Below are positions 33,179 through 40,647 of a stretch of DNA of 42,153 bases, one piece after another. Source of the stretch: Pseudoflavonifractor intestinihominis (GTDB taxonomy: Bacteria; Bacillota; Clostridia; Oscillospirales; Oscillospiraceae). The stretch lies in the NCBI RefSeq assembly GCF_040096055.1, contig NZ_JBBMFK010000032.1, forward strand, positions 1 through 42,153, read 5' to 3'. Each line of letters begins with the position of its first letter. Position 1 is the stretch's first letter. Below the pieces are notes generated by a model. The model searched no databases. It saw only the letters and a list, made by a program, of their open reading frames with translations, and was not told the origin of the DNA. Position numbers and translations under genes: made by a program.

Positions 33179-33721
33179 ATGAAGAAGTTTGTGTGCACCG
33201 TCTGTGGTTATGTCTACGAGGGCGAGACCGCTCCCGAGTTCTGCCCCATCTGCAAGGCTCCCAAGGAGAAGTTCAAGGAGCAGACCGGCGAGAAGAGCTG
33301 GGCCGCCGAGCACGTGGTCGGCGTGGCCAAGGGTGTGGACGAGAGCATCCTGCAGGGCCTGCGTGAGAACTTCCAGGGCGAGTGCTCCGAGGTCGGTATG
33401 TACCTGGCCATGGCCCGTGTGGCTCACCGCGAGGGCTATCCCGAGATCGGCCTGTACTGGGAGAAGGCCGCCTATGAGGAGGCCGAGCACGCCGCCAAGT
33501 TCGCCGAGCTGCTGGGCGAGGTCCTGACCGACTCCACCAAGAAGAACCTGGAGATGCGTGTTGACGCCGAGAACGGCGCCACCGCCGGCAAGTTCGAGCT
33601 GGCCAAGAAGGCCAAGGAGCTGGGTCTGGACGCCATCCACGACACCGTCCACGAGATGGCCCGCGACGAGGCCCGTCACGGCAAGGCTTTCGAGGGCCTG
33701 CTGGAGCGTTACTTCGGCTAA
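33179..33721 (+). CDS. Reverse rubrerythrin
   Basis: This 180-residue protein reduces hydrogen peroxide in anaerobes. It has the reverse domain order: rubredoxin-type iron site first (Cys6, Cys9, Cys22, Cys25), then a ferritin-like diiron domain with EEAEHA and EMARDEARHG. AGGAGG precedes the start. Codon use (many CGT and GCT) is typical of a highly expressed gene. It is co-transcribed with perR. Its 3' end, including stop codon and part of the terminator, is repeated 220 bp downstream. Confidence 0.95.
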   Translation: MKKFVCTVCGYVYEGETAPEFCPICKAPKEKFKEQTGEKSWAAEHVVGVAKGVDESILQGLRENFQGECSEVGMYLAMARVAHREGYPEIGLYWEKAAYEEAEHAAKFAELLGEVLTDSTKKNLEMRVDAENGATAGKFELAKKAKELGLDAIHDTVHEMARDEARHGKAFEGLLERYFG

Positions 33722-33732
33722 TCTGAGCGAGT

Positions 33733-33768
33733 AAAAATCCCCGGACCGGAAGGTCCGGGGATTTTTTT
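33733..33768 (+). terminator. Intrinsic terminator of rubrerythrin
   Basis: A perfect stem of about 15 bp (from 33733, loop GGAA at 33748-33751) ends in a run of seven T. A second, cut copy of the same terminator lies at 33953-33973. Confidence 0.93.
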
Positions 33769-33789
33769 GCTGTGGCGGACCTCGTCACC

Positions 33790-33890
33790 GAGCGTTTTGC
33801 CGGAGGCAAAACCTCGATGCCGGGCGGATTCACTCCGCCCGAGCAGATGAAATCAGCGGGGCCCCCATGGGACGGGTCCCAAGGGGAGCG
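33790..33890 (+). repeat. Structured repeat, copy 2 (behind rubrerythrin)
   Basis: This is the second copy of the structured repeat seen at 28031-28139. Hairpins are GTTTTGCC/GGCAAAAC (33794-33801 with 33805-33812), the identical GGGCGGA/TCCGCCC (33822-33828 with 33834-33840), and a two-part stem with CCCC/GGGG outside (33863-33866 with 33883-33886) and GGGA/TCCC inside. Here it lies behind the gene's complete terminator, not directly behind the stop codon. Confidence 0.82.
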
Positions 33891-33973
33891 GCCCGCCACG
33901 GCAAGGCCTTCGAGGGCCTGCTGAAGCGCTACTTCGGCTAATCTGAGCGAGTAAAAATCCCCGGACCGGAAGG
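33891..33973 (+). pseudogene. Second copy of the rubrerythrin 3' end and half terminator
   Basis: This segment repeats 33671-33753: the last 16 codons, the stop codon and the left part of the terminator. Three of four differences are silent (CGT/CGC, GCT/GCC, CGT/CGC), one changes Glu to Lys, and the 32 bases after the stop codon are identical. The terminator breaks off at 33973, where the mobile island starts. No start codon or promoter is present. Confidence 0.88.
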
Positions 33974-34016
33974 CTTAATAGTGATAAGGTACTATTTAGC
34001 TTTGCGAGGGGCAGAG

Positions 34017-34045
34017 AACGGTGTGACCGCAATGGTCACGCCGTT
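34017..34045 (+). terminator. Hairpin at the 3' end of the recombinase gene
   Basis: A 12-bp stem with one mismatch or wobble (34017-34028 with 34034-34045) is followed on the plus strand by a T run. It overlaps the recombinase stop codon and would stop transcription entering the element from the chromosome. Confidence 0.65.
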
Positions 34046-35706
34046 TTTCTGCGTCCAGGGGTAGATTTCGCAACAACAGGCTCGGAAATCACAGGAATCT
34101 CTACGTCATCCACGAAGTTGAAGTAGATTTTTACCTTCTGTACCCGCTTGCCACTGGATTTGTCTGGCGCAAACACCTCGATCTTCTTGATATACTCATT
34201 GACTATCGTAGGTGTCAATTCCGGTACATCCACATACTTCTGAGTCAGGGCGACAAAGGCATCCACATCCGCACTCATGGTTTCCTGCGTTTCCAGCCAT
34301 TCTTCCGTCACTTCGATTTCGAGCTTTAACCGTTCCTGTTCTGCCTCGTAATCGGCGGTCATTTTCTTGTACCGCTCCTTGTTCAGATCGCCCAGGACAA
34401 AATCCTCATAGAGTCGGGACAGAAGAACATCCAAGTCAGCCAGCCGCTTCTTAGCCTGCTCCACTCGCTTCCGATTTTCACGGATGTTGCGTTCCTGATC
34501 GGAGCGGCGGCATTGCAGCCATTCTTCCTGAAAACCTTCCACGTCCTGCCGGATATAGGCATTGACCGCCCGAATGCGCTCCAACACCAGTTCCCGCAGT
34601 ACATCTTCCCGGATATAGTGGGCAGAACAGGTACCTCGACCGCTTTTGTAGCTGGAGCATACATAGTGGTCTTGCTTGCCGTCAAAGCTTTTGCAGGTAG
34701 CAAAGTGCAGCTTATTCCCACAATCAGGACAGAACAGAAGCCCGGAGAACAATCCCTGCCGCTGGGCTTTTGTGGGACGGCGTTTATTTTTTCTCAGCTC
34801 CTGCACCCTGTCCCACTGAGCCTGGGAAACGATTGCTTCCTGCGTATCAGGGAAGATGCACATATCTTCGATGGCATTGGGAATCCGCTTCTTCAGCTTA
34901 TAGGACTTGGAATAGGTCTTGAAATTGCAGGTACAGCCGGTGTACTCCATCCGTTCCAGAATACCCGCAACCGATTGACCAATCCAATGGTAAGGGCGTT
35001 CCGGCATCTTCTTCCGCTTTTTCGGGTCAGGATGGTTTTCCGACTGTTTGGCATACAGCGCCTTGGTAGTCAATACCTTATCCTGCTCCAGTATGCGGGC
35101 AATCTGTTCCGGCCCCTTGCCGTCAATGGCCAAGTCAAAGATGCGCTTGACTACTGGGGCAGCATCCTCGTCAATGATCCAATGGTCTTTATCGGCTGGG
35201 TCAGTGCGATAGCCATAGGGCGGTTTTCCCAGATGCTTTCCGCTGGTGCCTTTCTGACGGAATACGACCCGGACTTTTTTGCTGGTGTCCCGTGGATACC
35301 ACTCGTTGAACAAATTGCGAATAGCGGCAAAGCCGTCGCTGTCGCCCCGCTCACTGTCCACACCATCGTTGACGGCGATAAAGCGCACATCGTAGCTGGG
35401 GAAAATGATGTCCGTGTACTGCCCAACGGTCAGGTAATCTCGGCCAAACCTGCTGAGATCCTTGACCAGCCAGCAACCGACGAGTCCCTGCTTAACCAGT
35501 GCAAAGCCTTCCTGTACGCCAGGGCGGTCAAAATTGGTTCCCGTATATCCGTCATCCACCAGAATTTTCAGGTTGGTGTAGCCATGCTCGGCTGCATACC
35601 GGGTTAAAAACTCTTTTTGATTCTGTATCGAATTTGATTCTCCATCCAGCGCATCCTCATTGCTGAGGCGGCAATACAGGATGGTGATTTTCTGCTGATC
35701 CAACAT
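34036..35706 (-). CDS. Large serine recombinase (TndX/TnpX-like)
   Basis: This 556-residue enzyme probably excises and integrates the element by serine-mediated strand exchange. It has the N-terminal resolvase domain with the catalytic serine in YCRLSNED (Ser15), the recombinase domain (about 165-290, PYGYRTDP), a zinc-ribbon domain (CPDCGNKL then CSSY and a further Cys) and a coiled coil (about 410-490) as in large serine integrases. AAAGGAGG lies 5 bases before ATG at 35706; a longer frame to 35793 lacks such a site. It lies closest to the left junction, as expected for an integrase. Confidence 0.93.
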   Translation of the reverse strand: MLDQQKITILYCRLSNEDALDGESNSIQNQKEFLTRYAAEHGYTNLKILVDDGYTGTNFDRPGVQEGFALVKQGLVGCWLVKDLSRFGRDYLTVGQYTDIIFPSYDVRFIAVNDGVDSERGDSDGFAAIRNLFNEWYPRDTSKKVRVVFRQKGTSGKHLGKPPYGYRTDPADKDHWIIDEDAAPVVKRIFDLAIDGKGPEQIARILEQDKVLTTKALYAKQSENHPDPKKRKKMPERPYHWIGQSVAGILERMEYTGCTCNFKTYSKSYKLKKRIPNAIEDMCIFPDTQEAIVSQAQWDRVQELRKNKRRPTKAQRQGLFSGLLFCPDCGNKLHFATCKSFDGKQDHYVCSSYKSGRGTCSAHYIREDVLRELVLERIRAVNAYIRQDVEGFQEEWLQCRRSDQERNIRENRKRVEQAKKRLADLDVLLSRLYEDFVLGDLNKERYKKMTADYEAEQERLKLEIEVTEEWLETQETMSADVDAFVALTQKYVDVPELTPTIVNEYIKKIEVFAPDKSSGKRVQKVKIYFNFVDDVEIPVISEPVVAKSTPGRRKTA

Positions 35707-35783
35707 ATCGTCCTCCTTTACGGTTGGGTCAGCTGACAGAATCGGTGTGCATGGTGATATTGTAGCATGAATTTGAGTCTGTG

Positions 35784-36053
35784 TCATGAACAAAGCGCCT
35801 CCTTATTCGAAAAAATGAGCCGTTTTACCTTGTGGGTAAGCGGCTCATTTCCGTCACATACAGTCTCCAGCAGATACCAGGTATTTCCGATTTTCCGCTC
35901 CACCGTACCGGTGAACGGATTCATCCGGTTTTCCCACCGTTTCCGGCATTCTTCCAGAAAGTCGATCGGCGGCTCAAAAATCGGGTCAAAGCAGGATTCA
36001 ATGTCGATATAGCCATAGTCGGGTTCGCTCATAAAATCTTTGTGTTTTCTCAT
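35784..36053 (-). CDS. TnpW-like transposon-encoded protein
   Basis: This 89-residue protein has a C-terminal part (about 45-85: FTGTVERKIGNTWYLLETV, then KVKRLIFSNKE) that resembles TnpW proteins, short proteins found beside the recombinase in Tn4451-like elements. Their function is unknown. GGAGG lies 7 bases before the start. It lies between relaxase and recombinase genes on the same strand and is probably co-transcribed with them. Confidence 0.6.
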   Translation of the reverse strand: MRKHKDFMSEPDYGYIDIESCFDPIFEPPIDFLEECRKRWENRMNPFTGTVERKIGNTWYLLETVCDGNEPLTHKVKRLIFSNKEALCS

Positions 36054-36070
36054 GCAGTTTCCTCCATCAA

Positions 36071-37354
36071 TTAAAGTTCCATATCCTGCGACTTGCGGCG
36101 GGAAGGTTGATCGTGCTGCCTTGTTTGCCGTGTACGGGGCAAAATGGCATCAAGAAAAGCCCGCACCTTTTCGGGTACGAGCTTGACAGCGTCCAGATAT
36201 GGCTGGACTTCCTTTTTCAGTTCTTGGTACTTGTCATAAATCTTTTCATACCGCTGTTTCCAGACAGCGGCACTCTTTTGCGCTTGTTGCAGACTATCTT
36301 CCAAACGGCTGTTTTCTGCCTTGGCAAGAATCCCATTGACCGCATAATCCTTGAGCGTACTGCACTCGGATGGGGTCAGAGTGATATTGCCGGTGATCGT
36401 CTTTTTCCCCATGGAGCGGATTTCCTGCACAGTCAAAGCAGCGGTGCGCTGCTCTTTGGTCTGCCTTTGCAGGGATTGCAGTTCCTTCTGCTTTTTCTCA
36501 ACGGCAGCCTGTGCGGTGTCCAGCGCCTGTTCTGTCTGAGCGATTTGGGCGGTCACATCTTCCAGCCGCTGCTGCTCCTGTGCCACCTTAAACTGGGTCA
36601 CCGTCAGATGCTCCTCGGTGCTGCCTCGCTCTCCACGCTCTACGTCGGTATATCCAGCAGCTCTCATGTGCTGATAAAAATCATCCTGCAAAATGGAGTA
36701 GGATTTCTTTAGAACCGGCTTTCCATTTTTCTGCAAAACGGGATTCCCGGTTTCGTCCAATGCCGGTTTGGACAGCCACTTTTTGCTGCGGCTGACCTGC
36801 ATAATGGTCTCCTTGACCGTCCCCACCAAAGCCTTATCCTTGCACCGCTTTGACCAGAGAATCTGCTTTTCCACCACTGGGACATACACCACATGAAGGT
36901 GGTAGTGGTACACATCCTGTCCCAGAGCTTCCGACATGGCCCGGTTGATCTCATCGGCGTGCATGACGGCAGAGAGGATATACTGTTCGCCGCCCACAAT
37001 CTTCACAGCGGCTTGGTAGGCTTCGGCATAAAACTGTTTAGCAAACTCATAGCCGCCGTGATTGTGGAAATAGGCGGAGTTCACATCGAAAATCAGTTCT
37101 CCATAGTGAATGGCATCCGGTTTCAGTCCACGGGTGGAGATCATACCGGAGGATTCCATCTGAGCAAACAGTTCCGTATAGCTGGCGGCTGGGTTTTTGA
37201 AGTGGACGTTATAGCTGAGACGTTCCGGGATAATATCCGGGTTGCGATAGCTGTCTTTTTCCCGTTCATTGTGCTTTTGGGTGTTGTCGATGTCCTTGTC
37301 CGGGACATCCACATTTCTGGCACTGGTACGGTCGATTCCATCGTTTCTGGCCAT
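36071..37354 (-). CDS. MobV-family relaxase (plasmid recombination enzyme)
   Basis: This 427-residue protein should nick the element's oriT and lead the strand into a recipient cell with the help of another conjugative system. The N-terminal relaxase domain shows ERLSYNVHFKN and the metal-binding histidines in YHYHLHVVYVP. A long coiled coil (about 250-300) and a basic C-terminus follow. AAGGAG lies upstream of ATG at 37354. The oriT-like sequence starts 50 bases upstream. No coupling protein or mating-pair genes are visible in the window, which fits a mobilizable rather than a self-transmissible element. Confidence 0.92.
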   Translation of the reverse strand: MARNDGIDRTSARNVDVPDKDIDNTQKHNEREKDSYRNPDIIPERLSYNVHFKNPAASYTELFAQMESSGMISTRGLKPDAIHYGELIFDVNSAYFHNHGGYEFAKQFYAEAYQAAVKIVGGEQYILSAVMHADEINRAMSEALGQDVYHYHLHVVYVPVVEKQILWSKRCKDKALVGTVKETIMQVSRSKKWLSKPALDETGNPVLQKNGKPVLKKSYSILQDDFYQHMRAAGYTDVERGERGSTEEHLTVTQFKVAQEQQRLEDVTAQIAQTEQALDTAQAAVEKKQKELQSLQRQTKEQRTAALTVQEIRSMGKKTITGNITLTPSECSTLKDYAVNGILAKAENSRLEDSLQQAQKSAAVWKQRYEKIYDKYQELKKEVQPYLDAVKLVPEKVRAFLDAILPRTRQTRQHDQPSRRKSQDMEL

Positions 37355-37404
37355 AAAAATCAGCTCCTTTCTGTTGTGCGGCAGACGGCTGGGGGACGGG
37401 GATG

Positions 37405-37446
37405 CACTTCCTGCGGGAAGTGTAATAACCCACTATGACACTTTCA
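37405..37446 (-). other. oriT of the pMV158/MobV type
   Basis: On the minus strand CATAGTGGGTTATTAC lies between the arms AAGTGT and ACACTT (37418-37443). It closely matches the nick region of pMV158 (ATAGTGTGTTATAC), where MobM cuts after TAGTGTG. A hairpin CACTTCC/GGAAGTG (37405-37411 with 37416-37422) adjoins it, and a perfect 8-bp palindrome lies at 37491-37510. Position just upstream of the relaxase gene supports the call. The remaining bases of 37355-37690 hold no convincing gene. Confidence 0.75.
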
Positions 37447-37690
37447 TCCCGAAGGGCTGCAAAGTGCCGTGGGCTCTCCGAGGGGGAATTGCGGTCATTG
37501 CGATGACCGCTGCTGAACTGCCCGGAAACCGCCTGCATCGTTTCCTGTTGTTCAGCCCGGACAGCCGATGTTCTGCCAAACATCAGCCATCCGGCGGCAG
37601 CGAAAAATCGAATGTTTTCGCCGCCTGTCCATATCAATACTGCGTTATTGCTATGGGGACGAGAGAGACGGGCCGCAGGAACGGCAGGCA

Positions 37691-37912
37691 TCATTTGTCC
37701 CTCCGCTTCTGCCATACGAGGTCATAGCCAAGGGCATCGGCAAGCTGTACCGCCTCTACATACCGCAGAGACTCCCGCTGGAGCTTATTGGACAGGTTTG
37801 AAACGCTGTCGCTCCAACCGTAATCCTCAGAAAGCCGGTCGACGACTTCCTGCATCGTGTACCCGGAACGCACAATGCACGACTTAATTTCATTTCTTAA
37901 ATTGGATTTCAT
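37691..37912 (-). CDS. Small helix-turn-helix-like protein
   Basis: This 73-residue protein has the helical pattern of a small DNA-binding domain (about 3-65, with GYTMQEVVDRLSEDYGWSDS and then LSNKLQRESLRYVEAVQLA), resembling DUF6471 or LLM-type phage proteins. GAGGT lies 8 bases before ATG at 37912. It sits upstream of the oriT and relaxase and could regulate transfer genes. Function is not proven. Confidence 0.62.
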   Translation of the reverse strand: MKSNLRNEIKSCIVRSGYTMQEVVDRLSEDYGWSDSVSNLSNKLQRESLRYVEAVQLADALGYDLVWQKRRDK

Positions 37913-38335
37913 AGAAAATACCTCACTCTTTCGTAAAGTTAGTTTGCCGTGGAGCACACACGCTGCACGGTACAGTTAATCTTAATTACTTCTCAAAAAT
38001 CGTTCAGAACTGCGTTTGTGAAGAACTGTCCGCAACAGCACCCCATCGACTTTGCCATTAGGTGGGCTTGCAAGCGAAACCGTGAAAATAGTCACCTTAC
38101 CGCATACCAGCGTCACTGTTTCGCAAATCACCGAATGATGATTTGCATTCTTTTTACAGTAATGTTTTTCACTGTTTGCACAACCATTGATCGGAAAGTG
38201 CGGATTTTAGAGCGCCCTCTGAGCCGAACAATAAAAAATAAACTTCGATTTTTTGCGTTCGTGCGTTCCTTCGTTCCACAGGCTGTACCCGGTCAGGAAC
38301 GCATGAACGCACGAACAGAAGATTTTGAAGTTTCA
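37913..38335. other. AT-rich region with large inverted repeats
   Basis: No convincing gene is present in these 420 bases. They contain the palindrome GCAAATCA/TGATTTGC (38123-38130 with 38139-38146) and a 21-bp inverted repeat with two mismatches (38257-38277 with 38296-38316, made of GTTC-G-GCGTTC-type units). An outer pair AAACTTC/GAAGTTT encloses the larger repeat, followed on the minus strand by a T-rich stretch. It may end transcription of the helicase gene or serve as a replication origin for the primase and helicase. Confidence 0.5.
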
Positions 38336-39631
38336 TTACAACTCCATAGGCGAGAGCAGGACATAAATACCCATGTATCCCCGACACCGTTTTCCACCGC
38401 CGATGTGCAGGTTATTGACCGGCTCCAAATGGTAGCGTTCAGCATTCTGGCTAAGCTGGTTTGCGAAGCTCTTTGGGGATAGTGGGTTTTCTGCGTTGTC
38501 CTCACACCACCGCTTATAGGCTACATACAGATTTTTGGTGCTGGCTTCATAATCGGCCTTGAATGCCACATAACCCTCAGAATCGAGAAAATCCAGAATG
38601 TTATTGGCATCCCGAACAGCGGAAGTGATATTGTCCTTGGCTCTCTGGCTGATGGTAAAGTGGTAGTGATTGGCGATCAGCCGCCGCAGCCCCTCCAGCA
38701 TCCAGAGGAAGATTCCCTCTTTTTCCGCAATCAGTTTCTCGGCAAGGAACGGATCATCGAACCGATCCACAGGCTTGTCCTTGGTGGTCAGAATGATTTG
38801 GCGGCGAAAGAAGCCGTCGCTGCGGTCGTGAAGTGCAGTCAATGCCCCGTTGCCGAAACAGAGAAAACGCACATAAAGCTGCCCCTGATAACTCTGTTCT
38901 TTCTTCCGTTCCAAATCCATCCGCAGTTCTGCTGTCACGATGGATTTTACATAGTTGGTTTTGGTCAAGGCGTTCATGTCCAGATCATCGTCCACCATGA
39001 GCAGCTTGCCCTCCAGGTCGGCTCTGGCGAAACGGTTGTTTTCTACCTTCTGGATGGAAGTGGTGTTCATGTTGAACCCGAAAATGGCGTTCATCACCAC
39101 ACCGATGCGGCTTTTGCCCTCGCCGCCCTTGCCGATCAGCATGAGCATTTTCTGGCCCTTGGTGGACGGAATCAGGCAGTAGCCCAGATATTCCTGCAAG
39201 GCGGGAATATCCTCCGGCTCCAACAGCTCCGAGAGAAAACGCAGCCATTGTTCCGGTGCAGGAGCCTCTGTCTGATAGGACACCGGCAGGCGGTTGCTGC
39301 AATACTCTTTTTCCTCTGTAAACGTGCCATCCAGAAAATAAGTGCCGTTCGCCACATGGATGCGGTCACATTGCAGGGGCAAAGGGTCGGCGTATGCCGC
39401 CAGCTTCAGCGCTTTGATTACCTGTTCCACCGTCTGTGTGGCTTTGGCATGAAGCCAGGGCGAGAGTTCCTCATAAATCGTTCGCTTCAATTTGTTCTCA
39501 TCCGGCAGCTGTCCATCCACAGTATAAAATCGGTCGTTGATGCAGCGCATGGGATGCCGGGACAGAAAATCCCGGCAGTATTCCGGCTCTACGATTTTCC
39601 CCTTGTCATCGATCCAAACAGGGTTATTCAT
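38336..39631 (-). CDS. P4/D5-type helicase of the element
   Basis: This 431-residue protein is a superfamily-3-like helicase of the phage P4 alpha/D5 type. It has Walker A LIGKGGEGKS (about 164-173), Walker B LLMVDDDLD, and the C-terminal winged-helix part with FKADYEASTKNLYVAYKRW. It probably unwinds DNA for replication of the excised element or in the recipient. Its start overlaps the primase gene by 8 bases, so the pair works as a primase-helicase unit split into two proteins. Confidence 0.87.
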   Translation of the reverse strand: MNNPVWIDDKGKIVEPEYCRDFLSRHPMRCINDRFYTVDGQLPDENKLKRTIYEELSPWLHAKATQTVEQVIKALKLAAYADPLPLQCDRIHVANGTYFLDGTFTEEKEYCSNRLPVSYQTEAPAPEQWLRFLSELLEPEDIPALQEYLGYCLIPSTKGQKMLMLIGKGGEGKSRIGVVMNAIFGFNMNTTSIQKVENNRFARADLEGKLLMVDDDLDMNALTKTNYVKSIVTAELRMDLERKKEQSYQGQLYVRFLCFGNGALTALHDRSDGFFRRQIILTTKDKPVDRFDDPFLAEKLIAEKEGIFLWMLEGLRRLIANHYHFTISQRAKDNITSAVRDANNILDFLDSEGYVAFKADYEASTKNLYVAYKRWCEDNAENPLSPKSFANQLSQNAERYHLEPVNNLHIGGGKRCRGYMGIYVLLSPMEL

Positions 39632-40220
39632 GGTATCGCTCCTCTCTCAGGCGGGCTTGTAATTTGCGGATGTATCCGTCTGCCGTTAGTTCGCTTACGA
39701 CTTCGCTTCGTTCATAGGAATCGCCTTGCAGCAGGATGTCCAGCTGATACTCCACCCAGGGCAGACGGTGACAGGCTTCCACAAATCGCTTATCCAGCGA
39801 ATCTTCCGGCGCTTGCGGCGCATACCGTTTTTTCCAATCCAGGAGCAGCCGCCGGTATTCGTTCAAAACAGAAAAGCACAGCTGCTCGTTCTCACGAAGC
39901 TGCTGTGCTTTGGTTTTCTGCTTCCATTTTTGACGAATGGATTCCGGCAAGGGCTTGTCCGGCGCAAGGTGAAAGTCCGACGCCAGTTTTCGGGCCGCAT
40001 CATACAGCCGAAGGTCAAACAGTTTGGCAGTCAGGTCGATCACATCCCCATGCTCCCCACAAGCGAAACAGTGGTAGTGGTCATCCGATACATACAGGCT
40101 CGGGTGACGGTCATTGTGGAACGGACACAGCGCCATGCCGTTTCGGTTGACTTGTAGCCCATAGTGTTCAGCCGCTTGTCTTACGGTAACTGCTGCCTTT
40201 ACCATCGTAAAAATATCCAT
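39624..40220 (-). CDS. CHC2 zinc-finger primase-like protein
   Basis: This 198-residue protein has a DnaG-type CHC2 zinc finger near the N-terminus (CPFHNDRHPSL, then HCFACGEHGDVIDL). The catalytic TOPRIM part of DnaG is missing; the rest is helical. GGAGG lies about 9 bases before the start. It probably starts replication of the element together with the downstream helicase. Whether it can make primers alone is open. Confidence 0.85.
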   Translation of the reverse strand: MDIFTMVKAAVTVRQAAEHYGLQVNRNGMALCPFHNDRHPSLYVSDDHYHCFACGEHGDVIDLTAKLFDLRLYDAARKLASDFHLAPDKPLPESIRQKWKQKTKAQQLRENEQLCFSVLNEYRRLLLDWKKRYAPQAPEDSLDKRFVEACHRLPWVEYQLDILLQGDSYERSEVVSELTADGYIRKLQARLREERYHE

Positions 40221-40327
40221 GCCATAGTTCCTCCTTCATCTTTGTACAGGTTTCTCCTGTCACCTCAATGTACGGAGAAAAAGGGCATGGTTCCAAAAAT
40301 CCGTCAGTCCTGCAAGAAAATAAAATA

Positions 40328-40366
40328 CCGCCTCCAAAACTTGCAGAATTGCAAGATAGAAGGCGG
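40328..40366. promoter_or_regulatory. Nested inverted repeat between divergent operons
   Basis: CTTGCA-GAAT-TGCAAG (40340-40355) is enclosed by CCGCCT/AGGCGG (40328-40333 with 40361-40366). It lies between the primase operon and the excisionase-like operon, upstream of the promoter at 40387-40415. It may be an operator for one of the element's regulators or a hairpin in a transcript. Confidence 0.5.
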
Positions 40367-40386
40367 CTGGATTCTCAAAATATGGA

Positions 40387-40415
40387 TTGAGATTGTTCCT
40401 GTTATGGAATATAAT
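40387..40415 (+). promoter_or_regulatory. Promoter of the excisionase-XRE-sigma operon
   Basis: TTGAGA (40387-40392) and TATAAT (40410-40415) are 17 bp apart, close to the sigma-A consensus. The leader to the first start codon is about 27 bases. Confidence 0.82.
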
Positions 40416-40448
40416 AGAAAATAGAATTGCAAACAACGAGGGCTGATT

Positions 40449-40640
40449 ATGAAATATCTTTCTACGTTTGAAATTGCAGAGAAATGGGGGATTTCTCCCC
40501 GACGGGTCGGCATCCTCTGCAACCAAGGCCGGATTCCCGGCGCACAAAGAGCAGGAAGCCGCTGGATCATCCCGGAGGATGCAGAAAAACCAACCGATGC
40601 CCGCATTAAAAGCGGGAAATACAGAAAAGAAACGAGGTGA
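40449..40640 (+). CDS. Excisionase-like helix-turn-helix protein
   Basis: This 63-residue protein matches the MerR/excisionase-type winged helix (STFEIAEKWGISPRRVGILC then GRIPGAQRAGSRWIIPEDA). Such proteins direct recombinases or act as regulators. It is the first gene of a plus-strand operon of the element and ends 7 bases before the XRE gene. A role in excision is plausible because the element has a large serine recombinase, but it lies far from that gene. Confidence 0.78.
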   Translation: MKYLSTFEIAEKWGISPRRVGILCNQGRIPGAQRAGSRWIIPEDAEKPTDARIKSGKYRKETR

Positions 40641-40647
40641 TCTGCCT

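Noticed and set aside
33671..33973. CRISPR-like or ordinary transposon target duplication
   Set aside because: There are only two long direct copies, no spacer series and no cas genes. The duplicated tracts have unequal extent and no inverted terminal repeats or transposase flank them.
37266..37715. 149-codon minus-strand frame across the oriT and the start of the relaxase gene
   Set aside because: It overlaps the relaxase gene in another frame, has no domain pattern, and covers the oriT hairpins, which explain the sequence better.
38169..38387. 72-codon minus-strand frame over the large inverted repeat
   Set aside because: It runs through the hairpin arms and the end of the helicase gene, has no ribosome binding site and no recognisable protein pattern.
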